DNA of 64,000 nt from assembly GCF_014645355.1 (NCBI RefSeq), contig NZ_BMLS01000003.1:124001-188000 (forward strand), read 5' to 3'. Positions 52,514-62,886 of the stretch are shown one piece after another; positions within the stretch are counted from its first letter, which is position 1, and every line of letters begins with the position of its first letter. Made by a program: the position numbers and the translations under genes. The DNA is from Bowmanella pacifica. Lineage in GTDB: Bacteria > Pseudomonadota > Gammaproteobacteria > Enterobacterales > Alteromonadaceae. The notes beneath the pieces are model-generated. The model ran no database searches and had not been told where the DNA came from. It saw only the letters and a program-made list of their open reading frames with translations.

Positions 52514-54889
52514 TTAAATTCCGTGTTTTTCACCCAGATACAACCAGGTATCCACCACGGTATCCGGATTCAGGGAGACACTGTCGATGCCCTGCTCAAC
52601 TAGCCAGGCAGCCAAGTCTTCGTGATCCGATGGTCCCTGACCACAAATCCCCACATACTTGCCTCTGGCTTTAGCGGCTTTAATGGCCATCGCCAGCAAT
52701 ATCTTAACGGCTTCATCCCGCTCATCAAACAGATGGGCAATTAACCCGGAATCTCTGTCCAGCCCCAGGGTCAACTGGGTCAAATCATTAGAGCCGATGG
52801 AGAAGCCATCAAAGATATCCAGGAATTGGTCGGCCAGCAGCGCATTAGACGGCAGTTCACACATCATGATGACACGTAAGCCATTTTCGCCTTGCTTAAG
52901 ACCTCGCTCGGCCAATAGCTCGATGACTTTACGGCCTTCATCCAAGGTACGAACAAAAGGAATCATCACCTCAACATTGGTAAAGTCCATATCGTTGCGT
53001 ACGCGCTTGATGGCTTCACATTCGAGCGCAAAACACTCACGGAAATCTTCTGACACATAGCGGCTCGCGCCACGGAAGCCCAACATGGGGTTCTCTTCGT
53101 GAGGCTCATACTGGTATCCACCCACCAGGTTAAAGTATTCGTTGGACTTAAAGTCAGACATACGAACGATAACCTTTTGCGGTGCAAACGCCGCCGCAAT
53201 GGTAGAAATACCTTCAACCAGCTTCTGAATATAAAACTCGCGTGGTGACTCATAGCCAGCCATCATCACGTCAATTTCTGCCTTCACCTCTTCAGGCTGA
53301 CCGGCATAATTGAGCAACGCTTTGGGATGCACACCAATCATACGGTTGATGATAAATTCCAGTCGGGCCAAACCAACACCCGCATGTGGCAAACGACCGA
53401 AGTCAAAGGCGCGATCCGGATTACCTACGTTCATCATGATCTTCAGCGGTACATCCGGCATCGCATCAATGCGAGAGGTAATTACATCGTATTCCAGTAC
53501 GTCACCGTATATGTATCCCGTGTCACCCTCTGCACAAGAAACCGTTACCTTGTCACCGGTTTGAATGCTGCCGGTGGCGTCACCGCAGCCTACCACCGCA
53601 GGAATGCCTAGCTCACGGGCGATAATTGCCGCGTGACAGGTACGACCGCCACGATTAGTCACAATGGCAGACGCTTTTTTCATGATGGGTTCCCAATCTG
53701 GGTCCGTCATGTCAGTCACCAGCACATCGCCGGGCTGGATCTTGTCCATTTCTTCAATGGAACTAAGTACTTTGGCGGTACCGTTACCAATCTTATGGCC
53801 GATAGCCCGTCCTTCACAGACGATCTTGGCGTTACCTTTAAGATTGAAACGCTCGATAGTCTGCGCATCCTCACGGCTGCGAACCGTTTCCGGACGTGCC
53901 TGAACAATATACAATTTGCCGTCAGTACCGTCTTTGGCCCACTCGATATCCATCGGACGCTGATAATGCTTTTCAATGATCTGTGCCTGTTTGGCCAGCT
54001 CCATGACTTCGGCATCAGACAAGGAGAAACGATGGCTATCTGCGCCATCTACATCAACAATCTCCACCTGCTTGCCATGCCCCACATCGGTGGAGTAGAT
54101 CATTTTCTTCTGTTTGCTGCCAAGATTACGGCGTACAACGGCCGGCTTGCCCTTATTCAGGGTTGGCTTGTGTACATAGAATTCATCAGGGTTAACCGCG
54201 CCCTGCACCACCATCTCACCCAAACCATAAGAAGACGTGATAAACACCACATCTTCAAATCCGGACTCGGTATCGATGGTGAACATAACGCCTGAGGACG
54301 CACAATCAGAACGCACCATACGCTGAATACCAGCCGACAGGGCAACCCCCTTGTGGTCATAGCCTTGATGCACACGATAAGAGATAGCACGGTCATTAAA
54401 CAATGAGGCGAAAACATGCTTGATGGCGGTCATCACGGCATCCAAGCCTTTGACGTTCAGGAAGGTTTCCTGCTGACCTGCAAAGGAGGCATCGGGCATA
54501 TCTTCGGCAGTGGCGGAAGAGCGCACCGCAAAAGACGCATCACCACCCGCTTCCTGCAGAAGTTGTGAATAGGCCTGATTAATGGCCGTCTCAAGATCGG
54601 CCTGGAATGGTGTATCAATGATCCACTGACGAATTTCACTACCGGTCTTGGCCAGGGCGTTGACATCGTCAACATCCAGCACATCCAATGCATCATGGAT
54701 GCGGTTGTTCAGACCACTTTGCTCCAGAAATTCGTTAAAGGCTTCTGCCGTTGTGGCGAAACCACCCGGAACCATCACACCGGCATTGGCCAAATTGGAA
54801 ATCATCTCTCCCAGAGACGCATTTTTGCCTCCAACCTTGTCCACATCATGCATGCCTAGCTGCTGATACCACAAAACGTATTTCTGCAC
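52514..54889 (-). CDS. ppsA: Phosphoenolpyruvate synthase PpsA
   Basis: Converts pyruvate and ATP to phosphoenolpyruvate, AMP and phosphate for gluconeogenesis. 791 residues from the GTG at 54889, which has GGAGG eight bases upstream; a longer frame to 54931 would lack a site. Domains: ATP-grasp ([28 protein letters not shown]), the phosphohistidine domain with [15 protein letters not shown] (histidine near 420) and the PEP/pyruvate barrel ending with the catalytic cysteine in [12 protein letters not shown]. It is divergent from its regulator ppsR. A HexR-like dyad lies in the 160-base gap, and a TTTACT-N18-TAAAAT promoter reads toward this gene. Confidence 0.97.
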   Translation of the reverse strand: MQKYVLWYQQLGMHDVDKVGGKNASLGEMISNLANAGVMVPGGFATTAEAFNEFLEQSGLNNRIHDALDVLDVDDVNALAKTGSEIRQWIIDTPFQADLETAINQAYSQLLQEAGGDASFAVRSSATAEDMPDASFAGQQETFLNVKGLDAVMTAIKHVFASLFNDRAISYRVHQGYDHKGVALSAGIQRMVRSDCASSGVMFTIDTESGFEDVVFITSSYGLGEMVVQGAVNPDEFYVHKPTLNKGKPAVVRRNLGSKQKKMIYSTDVGHGKQVEIVDVDGADSHRFSLSDAEVMELAKQAQIIEKHYQRPMDIEWAKDGTDGKLYIVQARPETVRSREDAQTIERFNLKGNAKIVCEGRAIGHKIGNGTAKVLSSIEEMDKIQPGDVLVTDMTDPDWEPIMKKASAIVTNRGGRTCHAAIIARELGIPAVVGCGDATGSIQTGDKVTVSCAEGDTGYIYGDVLEYDVITSRIDAMPDVPLKIMMNVGNPDRAFDFGRLPHAGVGLARLEFIINRMIGVHPKALLNYAGQPEEVKAEIDVMMAGYESPREFYIQKLVEGISTIAAAFAPQKVIVRMSDFKSNEYFNLVGGYQYEPHEENPMLGFRGASRYVSEDFRECFALECEAIKRVRNDMDFTNVEVMIPFVRTLDEGRKVIELLAERGLKQGENGLRVIMMCELPSNALLADQFLDIFDGFSIGSNDLTQLTLGLDRDSGLIAHLFDERDEAVKILLAMAIKAAKARGKYVGICGQGPSDHEDLAAWLVEQGIDSVSLNPDTVVDTWLYLGEKHGI

Positions 54890-54971
54890 TGCGAATGCCT
54901 CCGAATTAGCATGTTTTTCAAATCGCCCCAATCCCTTAAGTAATTTGGGCTGCTGGCTTTTTTCGCAGAGG

Positions 54972-55001
54972 ATTTTAGAATGTCGGTAATAAAAAAGTAA
55001 A
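54972..55001 (-). promoter_or_regulatory. Probable sigma70 promoter of ppsA
   Basis: On the reverse strand TTTACT (-35, 54996-55001) and TAAAAT (-10, 54972-54977) are 18 bases apart. The HexR-like dyad is centred about 58 bases upstream of the predicted start, a position suited to activation. Confidence 0.5.
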
Positions 55002-55014
55002 ACTTTATTTATTT

Positions 55015-55031
55015 TCGTAATTAAATTACGA
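55015..55031. promoter_or_regulatory. HexR-like 17-bp palindrome between ppsA and ppsR
   Basis: TCGTAATTAAATTACGA is a perfect 17-bp dyad with an odd centre. Its core GTAATTAAATTAC matches the HexR motif reported for Shewanella and related gammaproteobacteria (TGTAATTAAATTACA), and ppsA is a known HexR target in that group. hexR itself is not in the window. Confidence 0.7.
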
Positions 55032-55049
55032 CATTGTTAAGGAGTTGTT

Positions 55050-55862
55050 GTGCGCACCGCTTTTTATATTTCTGATGGCACCGCCATTACTTCGGAGGTG
55101 TTCGGCCATGCCTTACTGTCTCTATTCCCAGTAGAATTCAACCATATCACCATTCCTTTTGTTGAAACGGCAGAACAAGCTGAAAAGGTAAACAGTAAAA
55201 TTGCCAAGACATTTAAGGAAACCGGTGAACGGCCTTTGGTGTTTTATACCATCGTCAATTTAGATGTCAGGGAAATCATTTCTAATTCCGTGGGGATCAA
55301 TTACAACTTTCTCGACCAATTTGTCGCCCCATTGGAAATCGTATTAGGTATTCCAGCTAAACCGGAAAAACACCGAACCCACAGTATCCATGAAAAAACC
55401 TATGATATTCGTATTGAAGCGGTGAATTACGCCCTGGCCAATGATGACGGCGCCAATCTGGATAACTATGGTGAAGCAGATATTATTCTGGTGGGCGTAT
55501 CGCGCTCGGGAAAAACCCCTACCAGCCTGTATTTAGCCTTACAGTACGGCATTAAAGCCGCAAACTACCCTTTTACCGAGGAAGATATGGGCGATATGCT
55601 GAAACTGCCCGCCAAACTGCGGCATTATAAAAATAAGCTGTTTGGCCTAACCATAGCGCCGGAGCGTTTACACCAGATCCGCTCTGAGCGGCGCGCAAAC
55701 AGCCGTTACGCCTCAATGCGGCAGTGCCGTATGGAATTGCGGGAAGTGGAGAACCTATACCGGCGGGAATTTATCCCGTTTTTAAACAGCACCAAGTTTT
55801 CGGTAGAAGAGATATCAGCCAAGATCTTGGCAGAAACTGGTTTGCAGCGTAAAAAATATTAA
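55050..55862 (+). CDS. ppsR: PEP synthase regulatory protein PpsR (kinase/pyrophosphorylase)
   Basis: Bifunctional enzyme that inactivates PpsA by ADP-dependent phosphorylation of a threonine and reactivates it by phosphorolysis. 270 residues with the P-loop GVSRSGKTPTSLYLA (about 149 onward) and the family start FYISDGTAITSEVFGHALL. GTG at 55050 follows AAGGAGTTGTT. It is divergent from ppsA, as in many proteobacteria. Confidence 0.96.
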   Translation: MRTAFYISDGTAITSEVFGHALLSLFPVEFNHITIPFVETAEQAEKVNSKIAKTFKETGERPLVFYTIVNLDVREIISNSVGINYNFLDQFVAPLEIVLGIPAKPEKHRTHSIHEKTYDIRIEAVNYALANDDGANLDNYGEADIILVGVSRSGKTPTSLYLALQYGIKAANYPFTEEDMGDMLKLPAKLRHYKNKLFGLTIAPERLHQIRSERRANSRYASMRQCRMELREVENLYRREFIPFLNSTKFSVEEISAKILAETGLQRKKY

Positions 55863-55869
55863 CGCTGAT

Positions 55870-55902
55870 AAAAACCCGGCCACACTAGATCATGTGGCCG
55901 GG
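55870..55902 (-). terminator. Terminator of the DAHP synthase gene
   Basis: CCCGGCCACA (55875-55884) pairs with TGTGGCCGGG (55893-55902). On the reverse strand the stem is followed by a run of five T, fitting termination of the leftward DAHP synthase gene that ends at 55912; it may also serve ppsR weakly. Confidence 0.8.
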
Positions 55903-55911
55903 ACTCTATGC

Positions 55912-57258
55912 TTAGATATCTTTTTTTAGATAATCGGCCACCAGGAAGGCAAGCTCCAGTACCTGATCGGCATTCAAACGTGGGTCACACTGGGTTTGAT
56001 AACATTGTCCCAAGTCTGCTTCACCAATACCATAAGCTCCCCCTACGCATTCGGTCACATGCTGGCCGGTCATTTCCAGGTGAATACCACCGGCATGAGT
56101 ACCTTCAGCTTGATGAGCCTGGAAGAAGTGCTGAATCTCACGCAGAATGTCGTCAAAGTTACGGGTCTTGTAGCCGCTTGACGCTTTGACTGTGTTACCG
56201 TGCATGGGATCTGAACTCCATACCACCTGACGGCCTTCCTGTTTGACCCTGCGTAACAAGGATGGCAGTTTGTCGCCCAGGTTATTGGCCCCCATACGGG
56301 TGATCAGAGTCAAGCGTCCCGCTTCATTTTGCGGGTTAAGTGCGTCTATCAAGCGAATCAGTTCATCTTCCTGCATTGAAGGTCCGACCTTCACACCTAT
56401 AGGGTTGTGAATACCGCGGAAAAATTCAACATGGGCATGATCCAACTGACGTGTACGTTCCCCTATCCACAACATATGAGCGGAGCAGTTATACCACTTG
56501 CCGGTCAGCGTATCGTTGCGGGTCAGGGCCTGTTCGTAATTCAGCAATAGCGCCTCGTGAGACGTAAACAATGATGTCTCATGTAACTCTCTGTGGTTAG
56601 CAGCGTTAATACCTATCACTTCCATAAAGGACAAGGCATCTTGAATACGCTTGGCCACATCCTGATAACGCTCTTTAAGTGGATTATTTTCCACAAAGGC
56701 CATATTCCAGCCGTTCACCTGATGCAAATCTGCCAGGCCTCCCTGAGCGAAAGCGCGCAGCAGGTTGAGGGTGGCGGCTGAACGGTGATAAGCCTCAATC
56801 ATGCGCTCTGGATTAGGCTGACGAGACGCGTCGGTAAACTCGAAACTGTTGATAATATCGCCGCGGTAACTGGGCAGTGACACACCATTGATGGTTTCAA
56901 AGTTATCTGAGCGCGGCTTTGCATACTGGCCTGCCATACGCGCTACCTTGGTGACCGGACAGCGGCCGGCAAAGGTCAGCACAATGGCCATCTGCAAAAT
57001 GACCTTAAAGGTATCGCGGATTTTCGGTGCGTTAAACTCGTCAAAAGACTCGGCGCAGTCACCACCTTGAAGTAAAAAACCCTTACCTTTGGCAACCTCA
57101 CCCAACTGTCTAAACAACTCACGCGTCTCGGCTGCAAATACCAGCGGTGGGTATTTGGCCAGGCGTTTTTCTGCATCTTCAAGCTGTTGTTTATTTTCAT
57201 AGATGGGCTGCTGCAGGATCGGCAGTTGGCGCCAGCTATCGGGTTGCCATTGTGTCAC
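55912..57258 (-). CDS. Class II (plant-type) DAHP synthase
   Basis: 3-deoxy-7-phosphoheptulonate synthase, the first step of the shikimate pathway, joining PEP and erythrose-4-phosphate. 448 residues. Class II motifs are clear: [31 protein letters not shown], the [14 protein letters not shown]-binding stretch and [20 protein letters not shown]. These are of the AroA-II/plant type rather than the E. coli AroF/G/H type. No regulatory ACT or chorismate-mutase domain is attached. It is alone, leftward and close to ppsA/ppsR; both consume or make PEP, but co-regulation is not shown. Confidence 0.95.
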   Translation of the reverse strand: MTQWQPDSWRQLPILQQPIYENKQQLEDAEKRLAKYPPLVFAAETRELFRQLGEVAKGKGFLLQGGDCAESFDEFNAPKIRDTFKVILQMAIVLTFAGRCPVTKVARMAGQYAKPRSDNFETINGVSLPSYRGDIINSFEFTDASRQPNPERMIEAYHRSAATLNLLRAFAQGGLADLHQVNGWNMAFVENNPLKERYQDVAKRIQDALSFMEVIGINAANHRELHETSLFTSHEALLLNYEQALTRNDTLTGKWYNCSAHMLWIGERTRQLDHAHVEFFRGIHNPIGVKVGPSMQEDELIRLIDALNPQNEAGRLTLITRMGANNLGDKLPSLLRRVKQEGRQVVWSSDPMHGNTVKASSGYKTRNFDDILREIQHFFQAHQAEGTHAGGIHLEMTGQHVTECVGGAYGIGEADLGQCYQTQCDPRLNADQVLELAFLVADYLKKDI

Positions 57259-57466
57259 TTACTTTCCTTCTCTCGATTGGATATTGGCGGCAAAATTGCC
57301 ACGCTAACGGAACCCTGAAACTTACGAGTTCTGAAAGAAAATTTCAATGAACAATTGCTGCTAAGGCCATAAAGAGGGGTTGAACACCGAAGTTGCTTAA
57401 TAATGCATCAGCCCGAAGGCCATCAGGCCCAATCATTTAGGCGCGATAACGAATTATTCCCCTTAT

Positions 57467-58207
57467 CTAGTCTAAATACGTCTGAATTAGTTTATTTTGT
57501 TCTGAGTCCAGCCCGATCCTCACCCGGCACTGGAACACCTCTTCCAGTTGGTGTTGTTGCAACACCTCGTCGGTATGACCATCTGCCACAATACGTTGTT
57601 CGGACATCAACCAGACCCGCTGGGCATACATTTGCGCCAAATTTAACTGATGATGACTCACCACCACCATATTTCCTCGCCCCGCCAGCGAGCCTAACAG
57701 GCGGCATAGCTTGTGTTGGTGAGCGAAGTCTAGCCCCTGCACAGGTTCGTCCAACAGCAAAAGTCCTTCGCCACGCATAATAGTGGGCCAGATCTGCATC
57801 AATCCGCGACATAGCTGTACCCTGCGCCGTTCTCCACCGGACAGATGGTTAAGAGAACGGGACAAAAACGCCCTTATTTCCAGGGCCGCTTCCAATTCAT
57901 CCGGAATATCCGGGCTGGCACTGTAAAACGACAAACTTTCCTGAACAGACAAGCTAAACGCGGTATGTAGTTGCTGTTCCATCAGAGTGCGGCGACCGGC
58001 CAGTTCCCCCAACGCATACTCATTAAGGTTTTTGCCGTATAGCGATATCGCTCCTTTTTCCGGCGGCACCAAACCGGCCAGCACCGACAGTAAACTCGAC
58101 TTACCTGCCCCATTGGGTCCCAAAACATGCACCACCTGGCCAGGTAGCAGGCTAAAACTGATATCATCCAGGCGCGCGGTTAAATGTAGCTGGTCAGCGT
58201 GCAACAT
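57467..58207 (-). CDS. btuD: Vitamin B12 ABC importer ATP-binding protein BtuD
   Basis: 246 residues: Walker A GPNGAGKSSLL (about 34-44), signature LSGGERRRVQL and Walker B LLLLDEP. The BtuD-like features HQLNLAQMYAQRVWL and the FecE/BtuD class layout, with btuC just upstream, favour cobalamin, although heme or siderophore use cannot be excluded from the sequence alone. No BtuF or BtuB is in the window. It is the last gene of a leftward operon, one base after btuC. Confidence 0.87.
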   Translation of the reverse strand: MLHADQLHLTARLDDISFSLLPGQVVHVLGPNGAGKSSLLSVLAGLVPPEKGAISLYGKNLNEYALGELAGRRTLMEQQLHTAFSLSVQESLSFYSASPDIPDELEAALEIRAFLSRSLNHLSGGERRRVQLCRGLMQIWPTIMRGEGLLLLDEPVQGLDFAHQHKLCRLLGSLAGRGNMVVVSHHQLNLAQMYAQRVWLMSEQRIVADGHTDEVLQQHQLEEVFQCRVRIGLDSEQNKLIQTYLD

Positions 58208-58208
58208 A

Positions 58209-59168
58209 TCAGTTCCTCGCTAACCGAATAACCGAATAGAGAAACACCGGCCCGCCGAACGTGGCGGTTAGCATAGAGACTGGCACAACCACGCCACCGA
58301 AGACATTGGAAACCGCTACCACTAACAGCAGTAAGATCGCCCCCAGCAAGGCCGACGCGGGCAACACGAAACGATTGTCGTGACCGAAAAAATTTCGCAG
58401 TAAATGGGGCACCAATAAGCCCACAAAGGCAATAGAGCCGGCCAACGACACCGCGATCCCCACTAATAGCGCGCTAACCAGCAGCATACGCGGATAAAAA
58501 CGCGCCACATCCAGTCCCCTTAGCTGCGCGGCATGGTTACCAAAGTACAACCAATTCAGTGCTTGTCCCTGACGCAGCACATAAACCAACAATAGCAGCA
58601 CCAAGGGGGTCGCAAGGCCGACAAGGCGGATATCGGCCTGATGTAAGCTGCCCAGCAACCAAAAGGTCAGATTTCGCAAAGATTGGGCGTCAGTAAGAAA
58701 GTATAGCCAGGCGATAACCCCACCACTGAGGGTGGAAATAGCGATCCCCGCCAGGATTACGCCAGCCCCGGACTCCAGCCCCAAACGCTTGGCAATGGCA
58801 TAGATAAGCAAGGTGGAAAGTAACGCGCCAATAAAACTAAATAGCGGCAAGCCATAAGTTGCCACTCCCGCCAGTGCAGCACCACCTGCCAATAAGTAGA
58901 TGGCCGCAAACAGGCTGGCTCCGCTGGTGATACCAATAAGGCCAGGGTCGGCCAGCGGGTTGCGTAGCATCACCTGCAATATGGCAGAACTGCTTGCCAG
59001 GCAGGCCCCCACCAACAGGGCACTGGCCACCAGAGGCAGACGCAAGTGCAACAGAATTTGTCTGTCTACTTCAGATTGCCATTGCAATCCATGCGATAAG
59101 GTCCAGACCGATAATGCGAACAGGCCGACAACTAGCCCCAGCAGAAATCCGCGCTCTTTGTTCAGCAA
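58209..59168 (-). CDS. btuC: Vitamin B12 ABC importer permease BtuC (FecCD family)
   Basis: 319 residues with about ten membrane segments. FecCD-family features are visible: ASSSAILQVMLRNPLADPGLIGITSGAS (in parts), SIAFVGLLVPHLLRNFFGHDNR and the GGVVVPVSMLTATFGGPVF stretch. BtuC is preferred because of the BtuD-like partner. It lies between a low-molecular-weight phosphatase gene (2 bases upstream) and btuD. Confidence 0.87.
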   Translation of the reverse strand: MLNKERGFLLGLVVGLFALSVWTLSHGLQWQSEVDRQILLHLRLPLVASALLVGACLASSSAILQVMLRNPLADPGLIGITSGASLFAAIYLLAGGAALAGVATYGLPLFSFIGALLSTLLIYAIAKRLGLESGAGVILAGIAISTLSGGVIAWLYFLTDAQSLRNLTFWLLGSLHQADIRLVGLATPLVLLLLVYVLRQGQALNWLYFGNHAAQLRGLDVARFYPRMLLVSALLVGIAVSLAGSIAFVGLLVPHLLRNFFGHDNRFVLPASALLGAILLLLVVAVSNVFGGVVVPVSMLTATFGGPVFLYSVIRLARN

Positions 59169-59170
59169 GG

Positions 59171-59638
59171 CTAGTGCTTCACTTTGCTTAGTAACACCGT
59201 ACAGCCCTGTTCAATTAAATCCAGAACCAACTCAAATCCCTGGCGGCCACCATAATAGGGATCCGGCACTTCAGACTCGTCGTGCTCAGAGAATTCTAAA
59301 AACAACCTGACCTTATGCTGATGTTCTGGTGGGCATACGGCCAACAAATCACGAAGATTGTTATTATCCATTGCCAGTACCAGATCGAATCTGCTGAAGT
59401 CTTCAACCTGCACCGGACGAGAACGCTGACCTTTGAAACTATAGCCCCGCGCCTCTCCTGCCTCACGGCTTCGAGGATCCGGCAGCTTGCCTTTGTGATA
59501 AGCCGCGGTACCGGCAGAGTCTACCTGCATTTCCACCCCCTGTTCCGATGCCATGGTATAGAGCACCGCATGGGCAGTAGGAGAACGACACAAATTACCA
59601 AGACAAACAAAAAGAACGGAAGGGGTACGGGTGCTCAT
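59171..59638 (-). CDS. Low-molecular-weight protein tyrosine phosphatase
   Basis: 155 residues with the phosphatase loop VCLGNLCRSPTA (catalytic cysteine near residue 12, then arginine) and the aspartate-containing loop VPDPYYGGRQGFE. The ATG at 59638 was chosen; a TTG at 59644 is less likely. It is the first gene of the operon with btuC and btuD, with a 2-base gap. It is not next to a polysaccharide tyrosine kinase, so the usual Wzb role is not indicated here. Confidence 0.93.
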   Translation of the reverse strand: MSTRTPSVLFVCLGNLCRSPTAHAVLYTMASEQGVEMQVDSAGTAAYHKGKLPDPRSREAGEARGYSFKGQRSRPVQVEDFSRFDLVLAMDNNNLRDLLAVCPPEHQHKVRLFLEFSEHDESEVPDPYYGGRQGFELVLDLIEQGCTVLLSKVKH

Positions 59639-59645
59639 AAACAAA

Positions 59646-59671
59646 TAATGGCCACAAAAAAGTGGCCATTA
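59646..59671. terminator. Hairpin between htpX and the phosphatase gene
   Basis: AATGGCCAC, AAAAAA and GTGGCCATT form a 9-bp perfect stem with an A-loop. It is 40 bases past the htpX stop on the reverse strand, which ends in an imperfect T-rich tail (ATTATTTGTTT). It probably terminates htpX. Confidence 0.65.
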
Positions 59672-59710
59672 GTCTGTCAGATTTGCCGGTTCAGTCAACC
59701 TTAGAGGGCA

Positions 59711-60583
59711 TTAACGGCCCTGCTGAAGCGCCTGAATGCGTTTTTCCAGCGGAGGGTGACTTAAGAACAACTCGGCCATCGCAGATTTTCCGCGAATCCC
59801 GAATGCCATCAGGTTTCCGTCAAGCTTGGACTCCTGGCTGTATTTAAGGCGCTGTAAGGCAGCAATCATCTTGTTACGACCAACCAAAGAGGCGGAGCCG
59901 GCATCGGCCCGGTACTCACGATAGCGACTAAAGCCCATCACGATAATACTGGCCAGAATACCAAATACGATTTCCAGCACAAACACAATGGCAAAATAGG
60001 CCAAGCCTCCAAGACCACCTTCACTGTTATTACTGCGAGTGGCATTGTCGACAATATTTGCAATAACCCGGGCTAGGAAAATAACGAAGGTATTCAATAC
60101 CCCCTGCAACAACGTCATGGTCACCATATCACCGTTAGCGATGTGTGCGACCTCGTGGGCCAAGACGGCTTCCACTTCATCCTGCTGCATGTTTTCCAGT
60201 AACCCTGTAGACACTGCTACCAGGGCATTATTGCGATTGGCACCGGTGGCAAAGGCATTCATATCAGGAGACTGATAGATAGCCACTTCAGGCATACCAA
60301 TACCAGACTGTTTTGCCAAACGGGCAATGGTGTCAACCAGCCATTGCTCGGTATGGCTTGATGGACGGTCAATAACATGTGCTCCAACCGAACGTTTGGC
60401 TATCCATTTGGACATCAACAACGAAATAAAGGCACCGCCAAATCCAAAGATACTGGCAAAGATCAACAACCCACCCAGACCGCGCGGGTCAATATTAAGG
60501 AAACTGAACACCAAGTTCATCACAATACTCAACACCAGCACCACGGCCAGGTTGGTGGCGACAAACAACAGCACACGTTTCAT
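59711..60583 (-). CDS. htpX: Membrane zinc metalloprotease HtpX
   Basis: Integral-membrane M48 protease that helps degrade damaged membrane proteins. 290 residues from the ATG at 60583, with TTGGAGA upstream; the longer frame from 60643 lacks a family N-terminus. The zinc motif is HEVAH (143-147), the third ligand glutamate lies in [13 protein letters not shown], and four membrane segments are visible. A promoter-like CCGACA-N17-TATGAT is 56 bases upstream. Confidence 0.95.
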   Translation of the reverse strand: MKRVLLFVATNLAVVLVLSIVMNLVFSFLNIDPRGLGGLLIFASIFGFGGAFISLLMSKWIAKRSVGAHVIDRPSSHTEQWLVDTIARLAKQSGIGMPEVAIYQSPDMNAFATGANRNNALVAVSTGLLENMQQDEVEAVLAHEVAHIANGDMVTMTLLQGVLNTFVIFLARVIANIVDNATRSNNSEGGLGGLAYFAIVFVLEIVFGILASIIVMGFSRYREYRADAGSASLVGRNKMIAALQRLKYSQESKLDGNLMAFGIRGKSAMAELFLSHPPLEKRIQALQQGR

Positions 60584-60638
60584 AACGTCTCCAATAAGTT
60601 TAAACGCCTCTATTTTGTGGGCTAAAACAAAATTTTCA

Positions 60639-60667
60639 ATCATACAAAGTGTGAATATTTATGTCGG
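60639..60667 (-). promoter_or_regulatory. Sigma70-type promoter of htpX
   Basis: On the reverse strand CCGACA (60662-60667) and TATGAT (60639-60644) are 17 bases apart. No CpxR-type box was recognised. Confidence 0.5.
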
Positions 60668-60820
60668 TGATGTATTTCGACACTCTAAGGTTTTGTCTCT
60701 AGCCTCTTTTTCGCCCACAGACATTCATTAAACCGACATAAAAGCTTCAAGACACTTCAATATCTCTTTCATCTCTCACTGTCATCCTCTGGCCCCTTCT
60801 GTAACCTAAAGGATTGAAAG

Positions 60821-62752
60821 ATGAACAGATTTCCCCTAACCAAAGTTGCCCTTGCCACCTTGCTTGTTGCTGGCTGTAGTGACGACACCAAAATTGTCAC
60901 AGAAGAAGTCACTGTTGTAGAACAAGTGCCGGTCGCCGTTAATCAGGCAAACCGCATGCTCAGCGATCCGTTTTTGCAGCTCCCCCAACCCGATGCAGTC
61001 AATGTGGTGTGGTTCACTAACTTTGAAGGTCAACAACACCGGCTTGAATACGGTCAGGGGCAAATCGCCATTGCCACCACCACCCAGATGAGCAGAATGA
61101 TGGAAGACAGCCAATCTGGTGTAAAAGATGAAGACTATCCTGAACTAACCCACCGACAGGTATTTCGTCATGAAGCCACAGCCACAGGCCTGACGGCAGG
61201 ACAGCGTGAAAATTACCATGTCGTCAGTGTGGACGAGAATGGCCATCAGCTCAGCAGCGAGCGCTTTACCCTGGCTGGCACGCCAGCTAAAGGACAGGCC
61301 ATGAAGATATTGCTGACATCAGACCTGCAGTCTAAAGTCAATGCGCCGGCCAACTATCAACGTATGGTGGAAACCGTCGGCCGACCCGACGCCGTATTTT
61401 TTGCCGGAGATCTGGTTAATGTGCCCGATCGGGCGTCCGAGTGGTTTGATCAAAACAAAGCCAATGCGCCAGCCTTTTTCCCTTCACTGCAAGGCAACTA
61501 TCAACAATATAAACCCGGATTTCCTTATACGGGGGGCGAAATCCTGCAACATGCCAGCTTGTTTGCCACTATTGGTAATCATGAGGTCATGGGTAGGTAT
61601 CAACCACAAGAGGAAGGATATGGTCTGAACAAGGCGTTTAATGATCCCCAGCCCAAGTGGTTTGCTGAACAAGCCTATGAACAGGTCAAAGCACAGGTAA
61701 ATCCAAGCAATGATGCGCAAGTGAAAGCCCAATGGATAGCCGACAACTCCCACAATCAGGATAGCTATCTGGAACTGTTTTCTTTTCCTGATGATGGCCC
61801 CCGAGGTGAAGAATACTATGCCGCTGCATTTGGCGATGTGTTCCTGATCTCTATGAATGTCTCACGCATCTGGCGTTCCTGGAGCGTTTCAGGCAATTCA
61901 CGCAGCAAGTTCACCGAGATGCTGTCTGAACTGGAAAACCCGCAAGCCTGGGGATTTGGTGAATTCTTGTTTGAACAATTTGGCCAAGGTTCTGAGCAGT
62001 ACCAATGGCTGGAACAGGTCCTGAACTCGCCGGCCTTCAAGCAGGCAAAATACAAAGTGGTCATGGCCCACCAGGGCGCCTTTGGTTTAGGTGATAATAC
62101 CGTTCCTGTACTGGCTAACCCAATACTGCAACTGGTGGAGTTGGATGATGCAAATAACGAGCAAGTCACCGAACTGGCCTTTCCCCTGACAGCCGAGCAA
62201 TGGCAACAACAAGTCGTGCCGAAGCTGGCAACAATTACTGAGGTACGTTATCAATATCCACTGGAGCAGGATATTTGGTTTAAAGATATTGAACCCTTAC
62301 TGGTGCAACACGGAGTGGACCTCGTTCATATCGGCCATTCCCATGTTTGGAACCGCGCACAGGTGGGCAATATGCATTATCTGGAAAGCTCTAATGTCGG
62401 CAATTCATACGGGGCGTATTTTCAGGACAACTCTGCGCAATACACTAAAAACAAGCGTGCCAGTTATGCGGACTTCTGGGCCGATGTAGCATCCGAGACA
62501 CCGCGCTGGGCTGCTCATGATTACCCGGCCTTTGGTGATCCCCAAGGACGCGAAATGGCTTATCCCACAATCTACAGCCCAATGAGTATGCTCAATGACA
62601 GTTATCCCAACCTGCCTTTTGTGGCATCCAATGACTTGAGCGTGTTTTCGGTACTGGATACCCAAAGTGGTAGCGTTAAAAGTTACGTGTTTGATCCTTC
62701 AGACCTGAAAGGCGACGTCTTACTGTTTGACGAGTTCTCTGTAAATCACTAA
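60821..62752 (+). CDS. Metallophosphoesterase lipoprotein (calcineurin-like, purple-acid-phosphatase type)
   Basis: 643 residues. The signal peptide ends in the lipobox LLVAGC (cysteine near 19), so it is lipid-anchored. An N-terminal beta domain like that of purple acid phosphatases (about 60-150) precedes a metallophosphoesterase core: TSDLQSK, FFAGDLVN, IGNHEVMG, VVMAHQGAF and IGHSHVWNR supply the metal-binding aspartates, asparagine and histidines. The first motif reads SDLQ rather than the usual GDxH, a variation also found in purple-acid-type enzymes. AAAGGATTGAAAG lies upstream. The substrate is unknown, possibly phosphate esters in the periplasm or outside. It is monocistronic; no Pho box was identified. 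Confidence 0.9.
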   Translation: MNRFPLTKVALATLLVAGCSDDTKIVTEEVTVVEQVPVAVNQANRMLSDPFLQLPQPDAVNVVWFTNFEGQQHRLEYGQGQIAIATTTQMSRMMEDSQSGVKDEDYPELTHRQVFRHEATATGLTAGQRENYHVVSVDENGHQLSSERFTLAGTPAKGQAMKILLTSDLQSKVNAPANYQRMVETVGRPDAVFFAGDLVNVPDRASEWFDQNKANAPAFFPSLQGNYQQYKPGFPYTGGEILQHASLFATIGNHEVMGRYQPQEEGYGLNKAFNDPQPKWFAEQAYEQVKAQVNPSNDAQVKAQWIADNSHNQDSYLELFSFPDDGPRGEEYYAAAFGDVFLISMNVSRIWRSWSVSGNSRSKFTEMLSELENPQAWGFGEFLFEQFGQGSEQYQWLEQVLNSPAFKQAKYKVVMAHQGAFGLGDNTVPVLANPILQLVELDDANNEQVTELAFPLTAEQWQQQVVPKLATITEVRYQYPLEQDIWFKDIEPLLVQHGVDLVHIGHSHVWNRAQVGNMHYLESSNVGNSYGAYFQDNSAQYTKNKRASYADFWADVASETPRWAAHDYPAFGDPQGREMAYPTIYSPMSMLNDSYPNLPFVASNDLSVFSVLDTQSGSVKSYVFDPSDLKGDVLLFDEFSVNH

Positions 62753-62768
62753 GGCTTGTTAAGCCACC

Positions 62769-62803
62769 AGACAGCCTTGGGCGGCTAACCCTAGGCTGTC
62801 TTT
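62769..62803 (+). terminator. Imperfect hairpin after the metallophosphoesterase gene
   Basis: AGACAGCCTTGGG and CCTAGGCTGTCT pair with one bulge and end in a short T-run. It is 17 bases past the stop. Confidence 0.5.
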
Positions 62804-62886
62804 GCCATTACCTGGCAGATGCGCCCTTATCAGGGCTTACGGAATATTTTATACTGCCTTCTCCTACCCCAGAAATATAACATCAA

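Noticed and set aside
53633-54295. Plus-strand 220-residue frame over ppsA
   Set aside because: It is the shadow of the conserved ppsA gene; no family features.
57403-57812. Overlapping frames at the btuD end and downstream gap
   Set aside because: They have no motifs and cross btuD; the gap from 57259 to 57466 contains nothing convincing.
60774-60800. CTGTCAT before the metallophosphoesterase gene as a Pho box
   Set aside because: Only one half-site matches; the neighbouring seven-base units do not repeat at 11 bp.
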